Below, piece by piece: positions 23,608-31,796 of a stretch of DNA of 64,000 bases. This DNA is from an uncultured Bacteroidales bacterium (GTDB lineage: Bacteria; Bacteroidota; Bacteroidia; Bacteroidales; UBA932): NCBI GenBank assembly GCA_900316245.1, contig ONCE01000012.1, positions 62,001-126,000 on the forward strand, written 5' to 3'. Both the position numbers and the translations under genes were made by a program. The notes under the pieces are model-generated. The model saw only the letters and a program-made list of their open reading frames with translations, was not told the origin of the DNA and ran no database searches. Numbering within the stretch: the first letter of the stretch is position 1; each line of letters begins with the position of its first letter.

Positions 23608-24555
23608 CTACGCTTCAAACAGGGTGGCAAACAGAGTTCCGTCCAGCCCGTCAAAATAGGCCGATACATCCAGCCTTTCAAGCTCTTGCAGCCGTTTTCC
23701 CTTGAGCTGAGCCGCCAGTTCTTCCGCTGGCCGATTGCCAAGGAAATCCCCCTGGAAAGTGACATCGGCCAGTTCTCCGCCCTTGAGGCTGTAGAGCACC
23801 TCCACGGTGCCGCAGGCGAACTTTTTCTTGCCGCGGTGGGTGGTCTCCGGCGAGTGCCCGAAGTTCCATTCCCAGGTGCTGAACTTCTCACGGGCTTCGC
23901 GGTCTACTTCGGCCCTCTGTGCCTCTGTGAGAACGTATTCTCCGTCTCCGGCGGCCAGCTGCTCCTGCAGGGCCTTTCGGAAGGCGTCCAGGGTGGGGAA
24001 CTGCGGCAGGTAGTCCTTGAGGTTGGCCACCCGGCTGCGCACCGAAGCTATGCCCTTGGCCGTGACTTTGCTGCCCGGGGTCTTGAGCGCATCCGTGAGC
24101 ACATCCAGGTCTACATCCCACATCAGCGTGCCGTGAATCATCATCCGGTCCTTGCTCAGGCGCTTGGCGTAGCCGGAGCACTTTTTGCCGTCCACCAGGA
24201 TGTCGTTTCGGCCCGAACGCTCTGCGGGGACGCCCATTTTCTGAAGGGCCTCGGGAACCCATTCGAAGGCGTTTTCCATTTGCTCCAGCGGACCCACGAT
24301 GCTGTAGTTGAGGTTGCCCAGGTCGTGATACACGGCCCCGCCGCCGGTAACCCTGCGCGCCAGCAGGATGCCCTTCTGCTCCAGGTAGGGGAGGTTCACC
24401 TCTGCATACGGACTCTGATTGAGGCCGATGATCACCGCCGGTGCATTCTGCCACAGAAAGAACAGGGGCTCGGGGGTATGGATGCCCTCCAGCGCAAATT
24501 CGTCGAAGGCCATGTTCCAGTGGGCATTGGTGCAAAAGTTGGTAAGAAATTTCAT
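23608..24555 (-). CDS. lplA: Lipoate-protein ligase
   Basis: 315 residues starting at 24555 (MKFLTNFCTNAHWNMAFDE). It activates lipoate with ATP and attaches it to a lysine of E2 or GcvH proteins. LplA motifs: FFLWQNAPAVIIGLNQSPY, RRVTGGGAVYHDLGNLNYS, GRNDILVDGKKCSGYAKR (catalytic Lys in the family motif) and MIHGTLMWDVDLD, then the C-terminal accessory domain (FSTWEWNFGHSP onward). An upstream in-frame ATG lies on the promoter and is rejected; the -7 box ends just 4 nt before 24555, indicating a leaderless mRNA. Monocistronic, divergent from the SGNH hydrolase gene. Confidence 0.95.
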   Translation of the reverse strand: MKFLTNFCTNAHWNMAFDEFALEGIHTPEPLFFLWQNAPAVIIGLNQSPYAEVNLPYLEQKGILLARRVTGGGAVYHDLGNLNYSIVGPLEQMENAFEWVPEALQKMGVPAERSGRNDILVDGKKCSGYAKRLSKDRMMIHGTLMWDVDLDVLTDALKTPGSKVTAKGIASVRSRVANLKDYLPQFPTLDAFRKALQEQLAAGDGEYVLTEAQRAEVDREAREKFSTWEWNFGHSPETTHRGKKKFACGTVEVLYSLKGGELADVTFQGDFLGNRPAEELAAQLKGKRLQELERLDVSAYFDGLDGTLFATLFEA

Positions 24556-24559
24556 AGGA

Positions 24560-24567
24560 CAAATGTA
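24560..24567 (-). promoter_or_regulatory. -7 box for lplA
   Basis: Complement TACATTTG, perfect, separated from ATG by only TCCT. Confidence 0.65.
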
Positions 24568-24576
24568 CAAAAATTG

Positions 24577-24584
24577 TATCTTTG
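24577..24584 (+). promoter_or_regulatory. -7 box for the SGNH hydrolase-mnmA unit
   Basis: TATCTTTG, perfect, 37 nt before the ATG at 24622; back-to-back with the lplA promoter. Confidence 0.65.
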
Positions 24585-24621
24585 TGGCTGCATAAAGGCC
24601 TACTATTTAATACCTATAAAC

Positions 24622-25284
24622 ATGAAAAAACTGTTAGTCCTGACAACGGCCCTGCTGCTGGCCCTTGGCGCCGCAGCCCAGAACCCGGCCCACGTAGAAC
24701 GTTATGCGGCCGCCAACGCCGCCCTGGAAGCCCCCACCGGTCCCCGCGTGGTGCTTTTCGGTGATTCCATTACAGACGGCTGGCCGGACCAGCGGCCGGA
24801 ATTCTTTGCCTCCACCGGCTTCATCGGCCGGGGCATCGGCGGAGAAGAAACCTCCCATATGGTACTTCGTTTCCGTCAGGACGTGATTGATATCCAGGCC
24901 TCCACCGTGGTCATCCTGGCCGGCATCAACGACATTGCCGTGAATATGGGCGGCCCCTACCGCGAGGATGTGACCTACGCCAACATCCTCACGATGATTG
25001 ACCTGGCCTGGCAGAACGGCATCCGCCCTGTAATCTGCAGCGTGCTGCCTTCCTACCACCTCCGCTGGCGCACGGAAGTGACGGACTGCTATGAAAAAGT
25101 GTGCAGCCTCAATGCCCGCCTCAAGGCCTACTGCGAGCGCCACGGCGTTACCTACATTGACTACGGCTCCGTGCTGGCCGGCCCGGACGGCAAGGTACGC
25201 GACGGCCTCACCAACGACACCGTCCACCCCAACGCGGCCGGTTACGCTTTAATGGAAAAACTCCTGCTGGAGACGCTTAAATAA
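24622..25284 (+). CDS. Secreted SGNH/GDSL hydrolase
   Basis: 220 residues with a signal peptide (MKKLLVLTTALLLALGAAAQ). SGNH blocks: LFGDSITDGWP (block I, nucleophile Ser), GRGIGGEE (Gly block), LAGINDIAVN (Asn block) and DTVHPNAAGYALM (Asp and His of the triad). Such periplasmic hydrolases remove acetyl or other acyl groups from glycans or lipids; the exact substrate is not visible. The open frame runs back to 23563 but only 24622 gives an N-terminal signal peptide. Its stop overlaps the mnmA start by one base (TAATG), so the two are translationally coupled. Confidence 0.92.
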   Translation: MKKLLVLTTALLLALGAAAQNPAHVERYAAANAALEAPTGPRVVLFGDSITDGWPDQRPEFFASTGFIGRGIGGEETSHMVLRFRQDVIDIQASTVVILAGINDIAVNMGGPYREDVTYANILTMIDLAWQNGIRPVICSVLPSYHLRWRTEVTDCYEKVCSLNARLKAYCERHGVTYIDYGSVLAGPDGKVRDGLTNDTVHPNAAGYALMEKLLLETLK

Positions 25285-26690
25285 TGGACAAGTCCAAGAT
25301 CAAGGTATGCGTCGGTCTGTCCGGCGGCGTGGACTCTTCTGTGGCAGCTTATCTGCTCAAACAGGAGGGCTACGACGTCTTTGCGATGTTCATGCAGAAC
25401 TGGGACAACGCCGACGTTACCCTGCACGGGGACTGCGAATGGGAGGAAGACCGCTTTGTGGCCGAAATGGTGGCCCGCAAGATAGGCATTCCCTTCTATT
25501 ACGTGAACCTGGCCGCCCAGTACCGTCAGCGGGTGGTGGACTATATGTTTGACGAGTACGCCAAAGGCCGTACGCCCAATCCGGACGTGCTCTGCAACCG
25601 GGAAATCAAGTTTGACGCCTTCTGGGAGGTGGCCCGCAAGTACGGGGCCGATTACGTGGCCACCGGCCACTACTGCCGGAAGGAATCCGTCATGCCCGAC
25701 TCCGATCGGGCATCTCGAGTATACAGGATATTAGAAGGCACGGACCCCAATAAGGACCAGACGTACTTCCTCTGTCAGCTTTCCCAGGAACAGCTGGCTA
25801 CGGCCCTGTTCCCCATCGGGCACCTGACCAAGCCGGAAGTGCGGCGCATTGCCAAGGAGGCGGATCTTCCTTCGGCCGAAAAAAAGGACTCCCAGGGCAT
25901 CTGCTTTGTGGGAAAGGTGGACCTTCCTACCTTCCTCAAGCAGAAACTCACCTCGGTGGAGGGCGATGTGGTGGAGGTCTTTGACCCCTACTATGCCACG
26001 GACCCTCTTTACCAGTGGCAGCAGGAAACGCTCACCGGCCTTTTGAAGGAAGGCCAGACGCTGGAGCGCACCGTCCGGTACGCCCCGGAAGAGAAGGTGC
26101 TCACTACGGACGGCCAGCCGCTGGGGGAGAGCCCGTACAGGGCCGATGCCGTTGCGGCGCTCACCGATGAAGCCCTTCAGAAACTGGCTACGCCGCTACA
26201 TTACGCCATCACTTTCGAGACCGAGACCTACCGCAGCGGTAAGCATCACATTAAGAAAACCCGTTACAAGGAGAACCCCTGCGGCCGCATTGTGGGCCGT
26301 CACGAGGGTGCTCAGTTCTATACCATAGGCCAGCGCAAGGGCCTGGGAATCGGCGGCCACAGCGAGCCCGTGTTTGTGATTGCCACGGATACGGAAGCCA
26401 ACCGCATTTACGTGGGAGAAGGCCACCACCACAAGGGCCTGAGCCGTTTCTGCCTCCGGGTAGCCCCGGAAGAGATCCACTGGATCCGGACAGACCTCGC
26501 TATGAAGCCCGGAGAAATCCGCCGCTACCGCGTTCGCATCCGCTACCGCCAGCCCCTGCAAAGCGCCACCCTCCTGATGAAGGAGAGCGGCCTCTACATC
26601 CTCTTTGACCAGCCTCAGCGGGGCATTTCCCCTGGCCAGTTTGCCGTGTGGTACGAAGGCCAGGAAATGCTGGGCAGCGGTGTCATCTGA
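25284..26690 (+). CDS. mnmA: tRNA-specific 2-thiouridylase, with extra insertions
   Basis: Makes the 2-thiouridine at position 34 of tRNA-Lys/Glu/Gln. Family motifs: VGLSGGVDSS P-loop (10-19), FMQNWD, TPNPDVLCNREIKF with catalytic Cys (about 104), YVATGHYCR, PNKDQTYFL, KKDSQGICFVGK with the second catalytic Cys (about 207), and HEGAQFYTIGQRKGLG. At 468 residues it is about 100 longer than the usual 360-380. Two departures explain this: a short insert at about 133-150 that contains the 29-nt palindrome C (25688-25716), and a ~110-residue extra segment at about 225-340 between GKVDLPTFLKQKL and CGRIVGRHEGAQF. The catalytic parts are intact, so it should be active. Confidence 0.93.
   Translation: MDKSKIKVCVGLSGGVDSSVAAYLLKQEGYDVFAMFMQNWDNADVTLHGDCEWEEDRFVAEMVARKIGIPFYYVNLAAQYRQRVVDYMFDEYAKGRTPNPDVLCNREIKFDAFWEVARKYGADYVATGHYCRKESVMPDSDRASRVYRILEGTDPNKDQTYFLCQLSQEQLATALFPIGHLTKPEVRRIAKEADLPSAEKKDSQGICFVGKVDLPTFLKQKLTSVEGDVVEVFDPYYATDPLYQWQQETLTGLLKEGQTLERTVRYAPEEKVLTTDGQPLGESPYRADAVAALTDEALQKLATPLHYAITFETETYRSGKHHIKKTRYKENPCGRIVGRHEGAQFYTIGQRKGLGIGGHSEPVFVIATDTEANRIYVGEGHHHKGLSRFCLRVAPEEIHWIRTDLAMKPGEIRRYRVRIRYRQPLQSATLLMKESGLYILFDQPQRGISPGQFAVWYEGQEMLGSGVI
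25688..25716 (-). repeat. Palindrome C inserted in the mnmA coding sequence
   Basis: Arms ATGCCCGA / TCGGGCAT, in frame, coding residues 135-145 (SVMPDSDRASR). Complement matches the intergenic copy at 13391-13419 at 26 of 29 positions. Confidence 0.8.
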
Positions 26691-26694
26691 TCCT

Positions 26695-28464
26695 ATGGCG
26701 AGTTATCTGCAAATAGAGAATATCTCCAAGAGTTACGGACCCAAGGTGCTGTTCGAGCATATTGGGTTCAATATCAATGAAGGCGACAAGGTGGCGCTCA
26801 TTGCGCCCAACGGGACGGGCAAGACCTCGCTGCTGAGGATCCTGGCCGGAAAAGACTCCTCCGACAGTGGCGGAAAGGTCCTCTTCCTCAAGGACATCCG
26901 CATAGCCTTCCTGGAGCAGGAGTATGCCTACGACCCGGAGAAAACCATCTTCCGGCAGGTGATGGACAGTTCCAAGGAGTGGACGGAGCAGCTGGACCAG
27001 GACCACCTGTGGCAGTACGAACTGAGGGTAACCCAGCTGCTGGACCAGTTTGCCCTGAACGGCGAGCGCCTGATGAAGGAACTCTCCGGCGGAGAAGTCA
27101 AGCGCGTGGCCCTGACGCAGATGCTGGCCTCCGAGGCCGATTTCTACATTATGGACGAGCCCACCAACCACCTGGACATAGACGCCATCGAGTTCCTGGA
27201 GGGCCACCTCAAGCACAGTCGCTGCACCCTGTTTATGGTAACCCACGACCGGTACTTCCTGGACCGCGTGTGCAACACCGTGATGGAAATGGACCGCGGC
27301 CAAATCTTCATCTACCGCGGGGACTATATGAACTTCCTGGAAAAGCGCCAGGAACGCATAGACAACTACAACGCCGAAACCGAAAGGGTGCGGAATCTCT
27401 ACCGGAGGGAACTGGAGTGGATGCACGCCAGTCCCTGCGCCCGCACCGGCAAGGCCAAATACCGCAAGCAGGCCTTCTGGGACATCAAGGAGAGGGCCGA
27501 TGACAGCTACATCCAGAAGAAGGTAGACCTGAGCGAGACCAAGGTGGGCAACACCTACCTGGGCAACAAGGTCATCAACTGCCGGGACGTGAGTTTCTGG
27601 TGGGAGCAGAAGTGCTATCTGAGGCATTTCACCTACAACTTCCAGCGTTACGAGCGCGTGGGCATCGTGGGCCGGAACGCTGCCGGCAAGACCACTTTCC
27701 TGAACCTCATCACCGGAGGCTGGAAGCCGGAAATGGGCGGCACCCTGGAGGGCGTCATAGACTTGGGCGAATCCCTCAAGATTGGCTACTACCACCAGAG
27801 CGGGATGCACTTCAAGCCCGGCCAGACGGTGCTGCAGACCGTGAACGACACCCATCTGCTGGGCCGCTTCCTCTTTACCCACGATATGCTCAACAACCCC
27901 GTTGAGCGCCTCTCGGGCGGCGAAAGAAGGCGTCTGTACCTCCTCACCATCCTGTTGCAGCAGCCCAACTTCCTCATCCTGGACGAGCCCACCAACGACC
28001 TCGATATCGTAACCCTTGAAATCCTGGAAGAATACCTCCTGGAGTACAAGGGCTCGCTGGTAATTGTCTCTCACGACCGCCACTTCCTGGACCGCCTGGT
28101 AGACCACCTCTTCGTCTTCTGCGGAGACGGTGTGGTAAAGGACTTCGTGGGCAACTACACGGAGTACCGGACTTTCATCAAGGACTACGAAGAAGCCCGG
28201 AGGATTGACCAGAAGCCTGTGCAAGTGCAGGCTAAGGTGAAAACAACGGCCAAAAAGCTGTCTTACAAGGAGCAGCAGGAGCTGAAGGCGCTGGAGGAAA
28301 AACTTCCTCAGCTGGAGAGCGAGAAGGCCCAAATAGAAGCCAAGCTCTCGGGAGGAGAACTTGGCTTGGAGGAGTTGCAGGCCTTATCGGCCCGGTATGG
28401 GGAGTTGAAGGAGGAGCTGGATTTGGCTGAAATGCGCTGGCTCGAGCTCTCCGAAACTACTTAA
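26695..28464 (+). CDS. ABC-F family ATPase (Uup/YdiF-like)
   Basis: 589 residues with two ABC domains and no membrane segments, typical of ABC-F ribosome-associated ATPases. Domain 1: Walker A APNGTGKTS (about 37), LSGGEVKRVAL (about 128), Walker B IMDEPTNHLD (about 151). A linker follows (DNYNAETERVRNLYRRELEW). Domain 2: GRNAAGKTT (about 326), LSGGERRRLYL, LILDEPTNDLD. The C terminus (about 520-589) is a charged coiled coil, as in Uup. Starting at 26695 gives the usual MASYLQIENISKSYG; a longer frame upstream overlaps mnmA. Its 3' end overlaps the convergent pyrB by 8 nt. ABC-F proteins assist stalled or special ribosomes; a resistance role cannot be excluded. Confidence 0.93.
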   Translation: MASYLQIENISKSYGPKVLFEHIGFNINEGDKVALIAPNGTGKTSLLRILAGKDSSDSGGKVLFLKDIRIAFLEQEYAYDPEKTIFRQVMDSSKEWTEQLDQDHLWQYELRVTQLLDQFALNGERLMKELSGGEVKRVALTQMLASEADFYIMDEPTNHLDIDAIEFLEGHLKHSRCTLFMVTHDRYFLDRVCNTVMEMDRGQIFIYRGDYMNFLEKRQERIDNYNAETERVRNLYRRELEWMHASPCARTGKAKYRKQAFWDIKERADDSYIQKKVDLSETKVGNTYLGNKVINCRDVSFWWEQKCYLRHFTYNFQRYERVGIVGRNAAGKTTFLNLITGGWKPEMGGTLEGVIDLGESLKIGYYHQSGMHFKPGQTVLQTVNDTHLLGRFLFTHDMLNNPVERLSGGERRRLYLLTILLQQPNFLILDEPTNDLDIVTLEILEEYLLEYKGSLVIVSHDRHFLDRLVDHLFVFCGDGVVKDFVGNYTEYRTFIKDYEEARRIDQKPVQVQAKVKTTAKKLSYKEQQELKALEEKLPQLESEKAQIEAKLSGGELGLEELQALSARYGELKEELDLAEMRWLELSETT

Positions 28465-29536
28465 TCTTGGAATCGCAATACCAGCATCTGAGAACGCCAT
28501 TTTCCGTCTTGCGGAACTTGTGCGGGGCGTGCTCGTTGTTGCAGATGCACTTGCGGTTGGGACAGTGCAGTTCGGGATCCACCACCGGCGGCTCTTCGTC
28601 GGGCATACCGTGCTCGGGATCGTTCTTCCACTCCATCAGTTTCACGATGAGGGCCTCGCGGACAAACTTGCCGTTCTCCACCTGGCGGAAGTAAGCGGCG
28701 CGGGGGTCGCTGTCTACCTCGGTGAGAATCTCGTTCACACGCGGAAGCGGGTGCAGGATGGCCATCTTCTCCTTGGCGTGGGCCAGGCGGGCGCAGTCCA
28801 GCACGAAGCTGTCCTTGACGCGGTCAAACTCGTCCTCGTCCAGGAAACGCTCCTTCTGCACGCGGGTCATATAGAGCACGTCCAGTTCCGGCATCACCTC
28901 TTCCATAGTTTCCACCTCGCGGTAGGGGATACCCGTGCGCTCGCACACATCCTGCTTGATGTAGTCCGGCAGCTTGAGCTCCTGGGGGGCGATGAGGATG
29001 ACCTTGATGCCCTCGTAGCGGGACAGGGCCTTGATGAGGGAGTGCACCGTACGGCCAAAGCGGAGGTCTCCGCAGAATCCGATGGTGATGTTGTCAATGT
29101 GACCCAGTTCACGCTTGATGGTGAGGAGGTCGGTGAGGGTCTGCGTGGGATGGCTGTGGGAGCCGTCACCGGCATTGATGATGGGCACGCGGGAAACCTC
29201 GGTGGCCACCAGCGGGGCGCCCTCGATGGGGTGACGCATAGCAATGATGTCTGCAAAGCAGCCCACCACGCGGACGGTGTCCTGCACGGTTTCGCCCTTG
29301 CTGACGGAAGCGTTCTGGGGATTGGAGAAGCCCAGGACCTGGCCGCCCAGTTCCATCATGGCCGAGGTAAAGCTGAGACGGGTACGGGTACTGGGTTCGT
29401 AGAAGAGCGTGGCCAGCTTCTTGTGAGCCATGCTGCCCTGGTAGCGCTCACGGTGGGCAATGATGTCCTGCGCCAGGGTGATGATCTCATCGGTCTCCTG
29501 TTTGGTGAGATCCATCGGGTCAATGAGGTGCTTCAT
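28457..29536 (-). CDS. pyrB: Aspartate carbamoyltransferase fused to a PyrI-type zinc ribbon
   Basis: Condenses carbamoyl phosphate and aspartate to carbamoyl aspartate, the committed step of pyrimidine synthesis. Residues 1-305 are a complete catalytic chain: YEPSTRTRLSF, NAGDGSHSHPTQTLTDL, GFCGDLRFGRTVHSL, LYMTRVQKERF, LHPLPRVNEI. After a linker the last 40 residues carry CPNRKC ... CWYC, the Cx4C/CxxC zinc ligands of the C-terminal domain of the regulatory chain PyrI. The N-terminal allosteric nucleotide-binding half of PyrI is absent and no pyrI gene is nearby. In the E. coli enzyme this zinc domain makes the catalytic-regulatory contact, so here it may tether catalytic trimers without allostery. 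Last gene of the pyr operon. Confidence 0.95.
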   Translation of the reverse strand: MKHLIDPMDLTKQETDEIITLAQDIIAHRERYQGSMAHKKLATLFYEPSTRTRLSFTSAMMELGGQVLGFSNPQNASVSKGETVQDTVRVVGCFADIIAMRHPIEGAPLVATEVSRVPIINAGDGSHSHPTQTLTDLLTIKRELGHIDNITIGFCGDLRFGRTVHSLIKALSRYEGIKVILIAPQELKLPDYIKQDVCERTGIPYREVETMEEVMPELDVLYMTRVQKERFLDEDEFDRVKDSFVLDCARLAHAKEKMAILHPLPRVNEILTEVDSDPRAAYFRQVENGKFVREALIVKLMEWKNDPEHGMPDEEPPVVDPELHCPNRKCICNNEHAPHKFRKTENGVLRCWYCDSKIK

Positions 29537-29545
29537 ATCGGTGTG

Positions 29546-30178
29546 TTATTTGTTGATCCAAGATTCGTCAGAGGGATTGTCCCTAAATTTTAGGATGCGG
29601 TCTTTCCACTCCGGAGCAATGTAACCTTCTTCTACGGCTACGTCTACCAGGGCGTCCAGATTGCTGAGGGAATGGTTCACGGTGCCTGCGGCAGCGATGC
29701 GCTCCACACCCTTTTTCATTCCGTATGTGAAGATGCTCACGATGCCCAGCACGTTGGCGCCGGCCTCGCGCAGGGCTTCCACCACGTCGATGGAACTGCC
29801 GCCGGTGGAGATGAGGTCCTCAATGACCACCACCTTGGTACCGGGCTCCATCTTACCCTCGATGCGGTTGGTACGGCCGTGGGTCTTGGCCTCTGAGCGC
29901 ACATAACCCATAGGAAGGTTCAGGAGCGTGGCGGTCATAGCGGCGTGGGCAATGCCGGCCGTGGAGGTGCCCATCAGCATCTCGCAGTCCGGGTGGTACT
30001 TCTTTACCAGCTCCGCCAGGCCGGCCTCCACCTTGTCGCGGGTAGAAGGGGCCGAAAGGGTGAGCCGGTTGTCGCAGTAAATAGGGCTTTTGATGCCGCT
30101 GGCCCAGGTAAAAGGATTCTCGGGCCTCAGGAATACGGCTCCGATGCTAAGCAGTTCGTGTGCAATCTGTTTTTCCAT
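29546..30178 (-). CDS. pyrE: Orotate phosphoribosyltransferase
   Basis: 210 residues from 30178 (MEKQIAHELLSIGAVFLRP). Converts orotate and PRPP to OMP. The PRPP-binding motif is VVVIEDLISTGGSS; other family parts are FTWASGIKSPIYCDNR, GTSTAGIAHAA and VRSEAKTHGRTNRIEG. A slightly longer in-frame start overlaps pyrF and is less likely. It sits 2 nt after pyrF and 9 nt before pyrB in the operon. Confidence 0.97.
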   Translation of the reverse strand: MEKQIAHELLSIGAVFLRPENPFTWASGIKSPIYCDNRLTLSAPSTRDKVEAGLAELVKKYHPDCEMLMGTSTAGIAHAAMTATLLNLPMGYVRSEAKTHGRTNRIEGKMEPGTKVVVIEDLISTGGSSIDVVEALREAGANVLGIVSIFTYGMKKGVERIAAAGTVNHSLSNLDALVDVAVEEGYIAPEWKDRILKFRDNPSDESWINK

Positions 30179-30180
30179 AT

Positions 30181-30882
30181 CTATTTGCAAAACTCTTCCA
30201 AACAACGGTTGTAGGCAGCCACGGGGTCTTCGGCTGCGGTGATGGGACGGCCCACCACAATGAAGTCGGAGCCAATTTCGCGGGCCTTGGCGGGCGTGGT
30301 AACGCGAACCTGGTCATCGGCGGCGGCATCGGCAAAGCGGATGCCCGGGGTGACGGTGAGGAAACCGGCGCCGCAACCCTCCTTGACCATAGCGGCCTCC
30401 AGGGGAGAGCAGACCACTCCGTCCAGACCGGCCTCCTTGGCGTTGCGGGCATATTGGACGATGGTTTCATTGATGCCGGCCCCGATGAGCAGTTCCTTCT
30501 GCATCACTTCCTCGGAGGTGGACGTGAGCTGGGTTACGGCTATCAGGAGGGGGCGGGTTCCATCGGCCCTGGTGAGGCCTTCGAGGGCGGCCTTCATCAT
30601 AGCCACGGTTCCGGCGGCGTGGACATTGACCATATCCACGTCCAGGGCGCTCAGAACGGACATAGCCTTGCGCACGGTGTTGGGGATGTCGTGCAGCTTG
30701 AGGTCCAGGAAAATCTTATGACCACGGGCCTTGATCTGGCGCACAATCTCGGGACCTTCGGCGTAAAAAAGCTCCATCCCAATTTTAACGAAAGGCTTGC
30801 GACTTCCGGAGAATCGGTCCAGGAAGTTCAGGCAAGCCTCTTTACTGCTGAAATCGCAGGCTATGATAACGTCTCTTTGCAT
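30181..30882 (-). CDS. pyrF: Orotidine 5'-phosphate decarboxylase
   Basis: 233 residues; decarboxylates OMP to [11 protein letters not shown] at the N terminus, the catalytic Lys/Asp array in [32 protein letters not shown] and the phosphate-binding FIVVGRPIT. Length and the [11 protein letters not shown] motif fit the bacterial type 1 enzyme. Start codon overlaps the pyrD stop by one base; pyrE follows after 2 nt. Expression should therefore be coupled to pyrD and pyrE. Confidence 0.97.
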   Translation of the reverse strand: MQRDVIIACDFSSKEACLNFLDRFSGSRKPFVKIGMELFYAEGPEIVRQIKARGHKIFLDLKLHDIPNTVRKAMSVLSALDVDMVNVHAAGTVAMMKAALEGLTRADGTRPLLIAVTQLTSTSEEVMQKELLIGAGINETIVQYARNAKEAGLDGVVCSPLEAAMVKEGCGAGFLTVTPGIRFADAAADDQVRVTTPAKAREIGSDFIVVGRPITAAEDPVAAYNRCLEEFCK

Positions 30883-31796
30883 TATACCGTTTTTATGATC
30901 TCTTTGATGTCTTGGATGCCCAGCCGTTCCATCTCCAGGGGCAGCGCCTCTATGATTTCCGGACAGGCAAAGGGATTGCGCAGATTTTCGGCCCCTACCT
31001 GGACGGCCGTTGCGCCGGCCATCATCATTTCCAGGACATCGCGGGCCGATGTCACCCCGCCGCAGCCCATCACGGGGATGCTGCAGGCGTGCGCCACCTG
31101 ATACACCATACGCAGGGCGATGGGGAAGATGGCTGCGCCGGAATATCCGCCGGTGGTGTTGGCCAGGATGGGCTTCCGGCGGGCGATGTCAATGCGCATT
31201 CCCAGGAAGGTGTTCACCAGCGTGAGGCCGTCGGCTCCGGCGTTTTCGCACGCGCGGGCTATGGCCACGATATCCGTCACATTGGGACTGAGCTTGATGA
31301 AGACCGGTTTTTGGGAACAGACCTCCCGCACGGCCTTGGTTACCTCTGCGGCGGCGTTCGGGTTGGTTCCGAAAGCCATTCCGCCGTTGTGCACGTTGGG
31401 GCAGGAGATGTTGACTTCTATTATATCTATGCCTTCGCAGGTATCGGCCTTGGCGCAGCACTCGCGGTATTCATCCAGGGAGAAGCCGCTGATGTTGGCT
31501 ATGACGCAGCCGTTGTAAATCTTTCTGAGGGCCGGGACCTTGCTGTTAACCAGCACGTCTATGCCGGGATTCTGCAGGCCCACGGCGTTGAGCATACCGC
31601 TCTGGGCCTCGGCAATGCGCGGAACGGGATTGCCGTAACGGGCTTCGCGCGTGCTGCCCTTGAGCGAGATGCCGCCCAGGACGTTGAGGTCAAAGGAATC
31701 GGCCAGTTCCAGGCCGAAGCCGAAGGTTCCGCTGGCGGGAACCACCGGGTTTCTGAGGCTCTTGCCGCAGAGATTCACCGAAAGGTCCTTTACCAT
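30882..31796 (-). CDS. pyrD: Dihydroorotate dehydrogenase B, catalytic subunit
   Basis: 304 residues of the class 1B enzyme, which oxidises dihydroorotate to orotate on FMN and passes electrons to PyrK and NAD+. Motifs: [42 protein letters not shown] (catalytic Cys class), [19 protein letters not shown] and [11 protein letters not shown]. Cytosolic, no membrane helix, consistent with the 1B rather than the quinone-linked class 2. Overlaps pyrK by 7 nt upstream and pyrF by 1 nt downstream. Confidence 0.97.
   Translation of the reverse strand: MVKDLSVNLCGKSLRNPVVPASGTFGFGLELADSFDLNVLGGISLKGSTREARYGNPVPRIAEAQSGMLNAVGLQNPGIDVLVNSKVPALRKIYNGCVIANISGFSLDEYRECCAKADTCEGIDIIEVNISCPNVHNGGMAFGTNPNAAAEVTKAVREVCSQKPVFIKLSPNVTDIVAIARACENAGADGLTLVNTFLGMRIDIARRKPILANTTGGYSGAAIFPIALRMVYQVAHACSIPVMGCGGVTSARDVLEMMMAGATAVQVGAENLRNPFACPEIIEALPLEMERLGIQDIKEIIKTV

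Noticed and set aside
23563-24621. N-terminal extension of the SGNH hydrolase frame by 353 codons
   Set aside because: It is antisense to lplA; the true start at 24622 has a signal peptide and a perfect promoter upstream.
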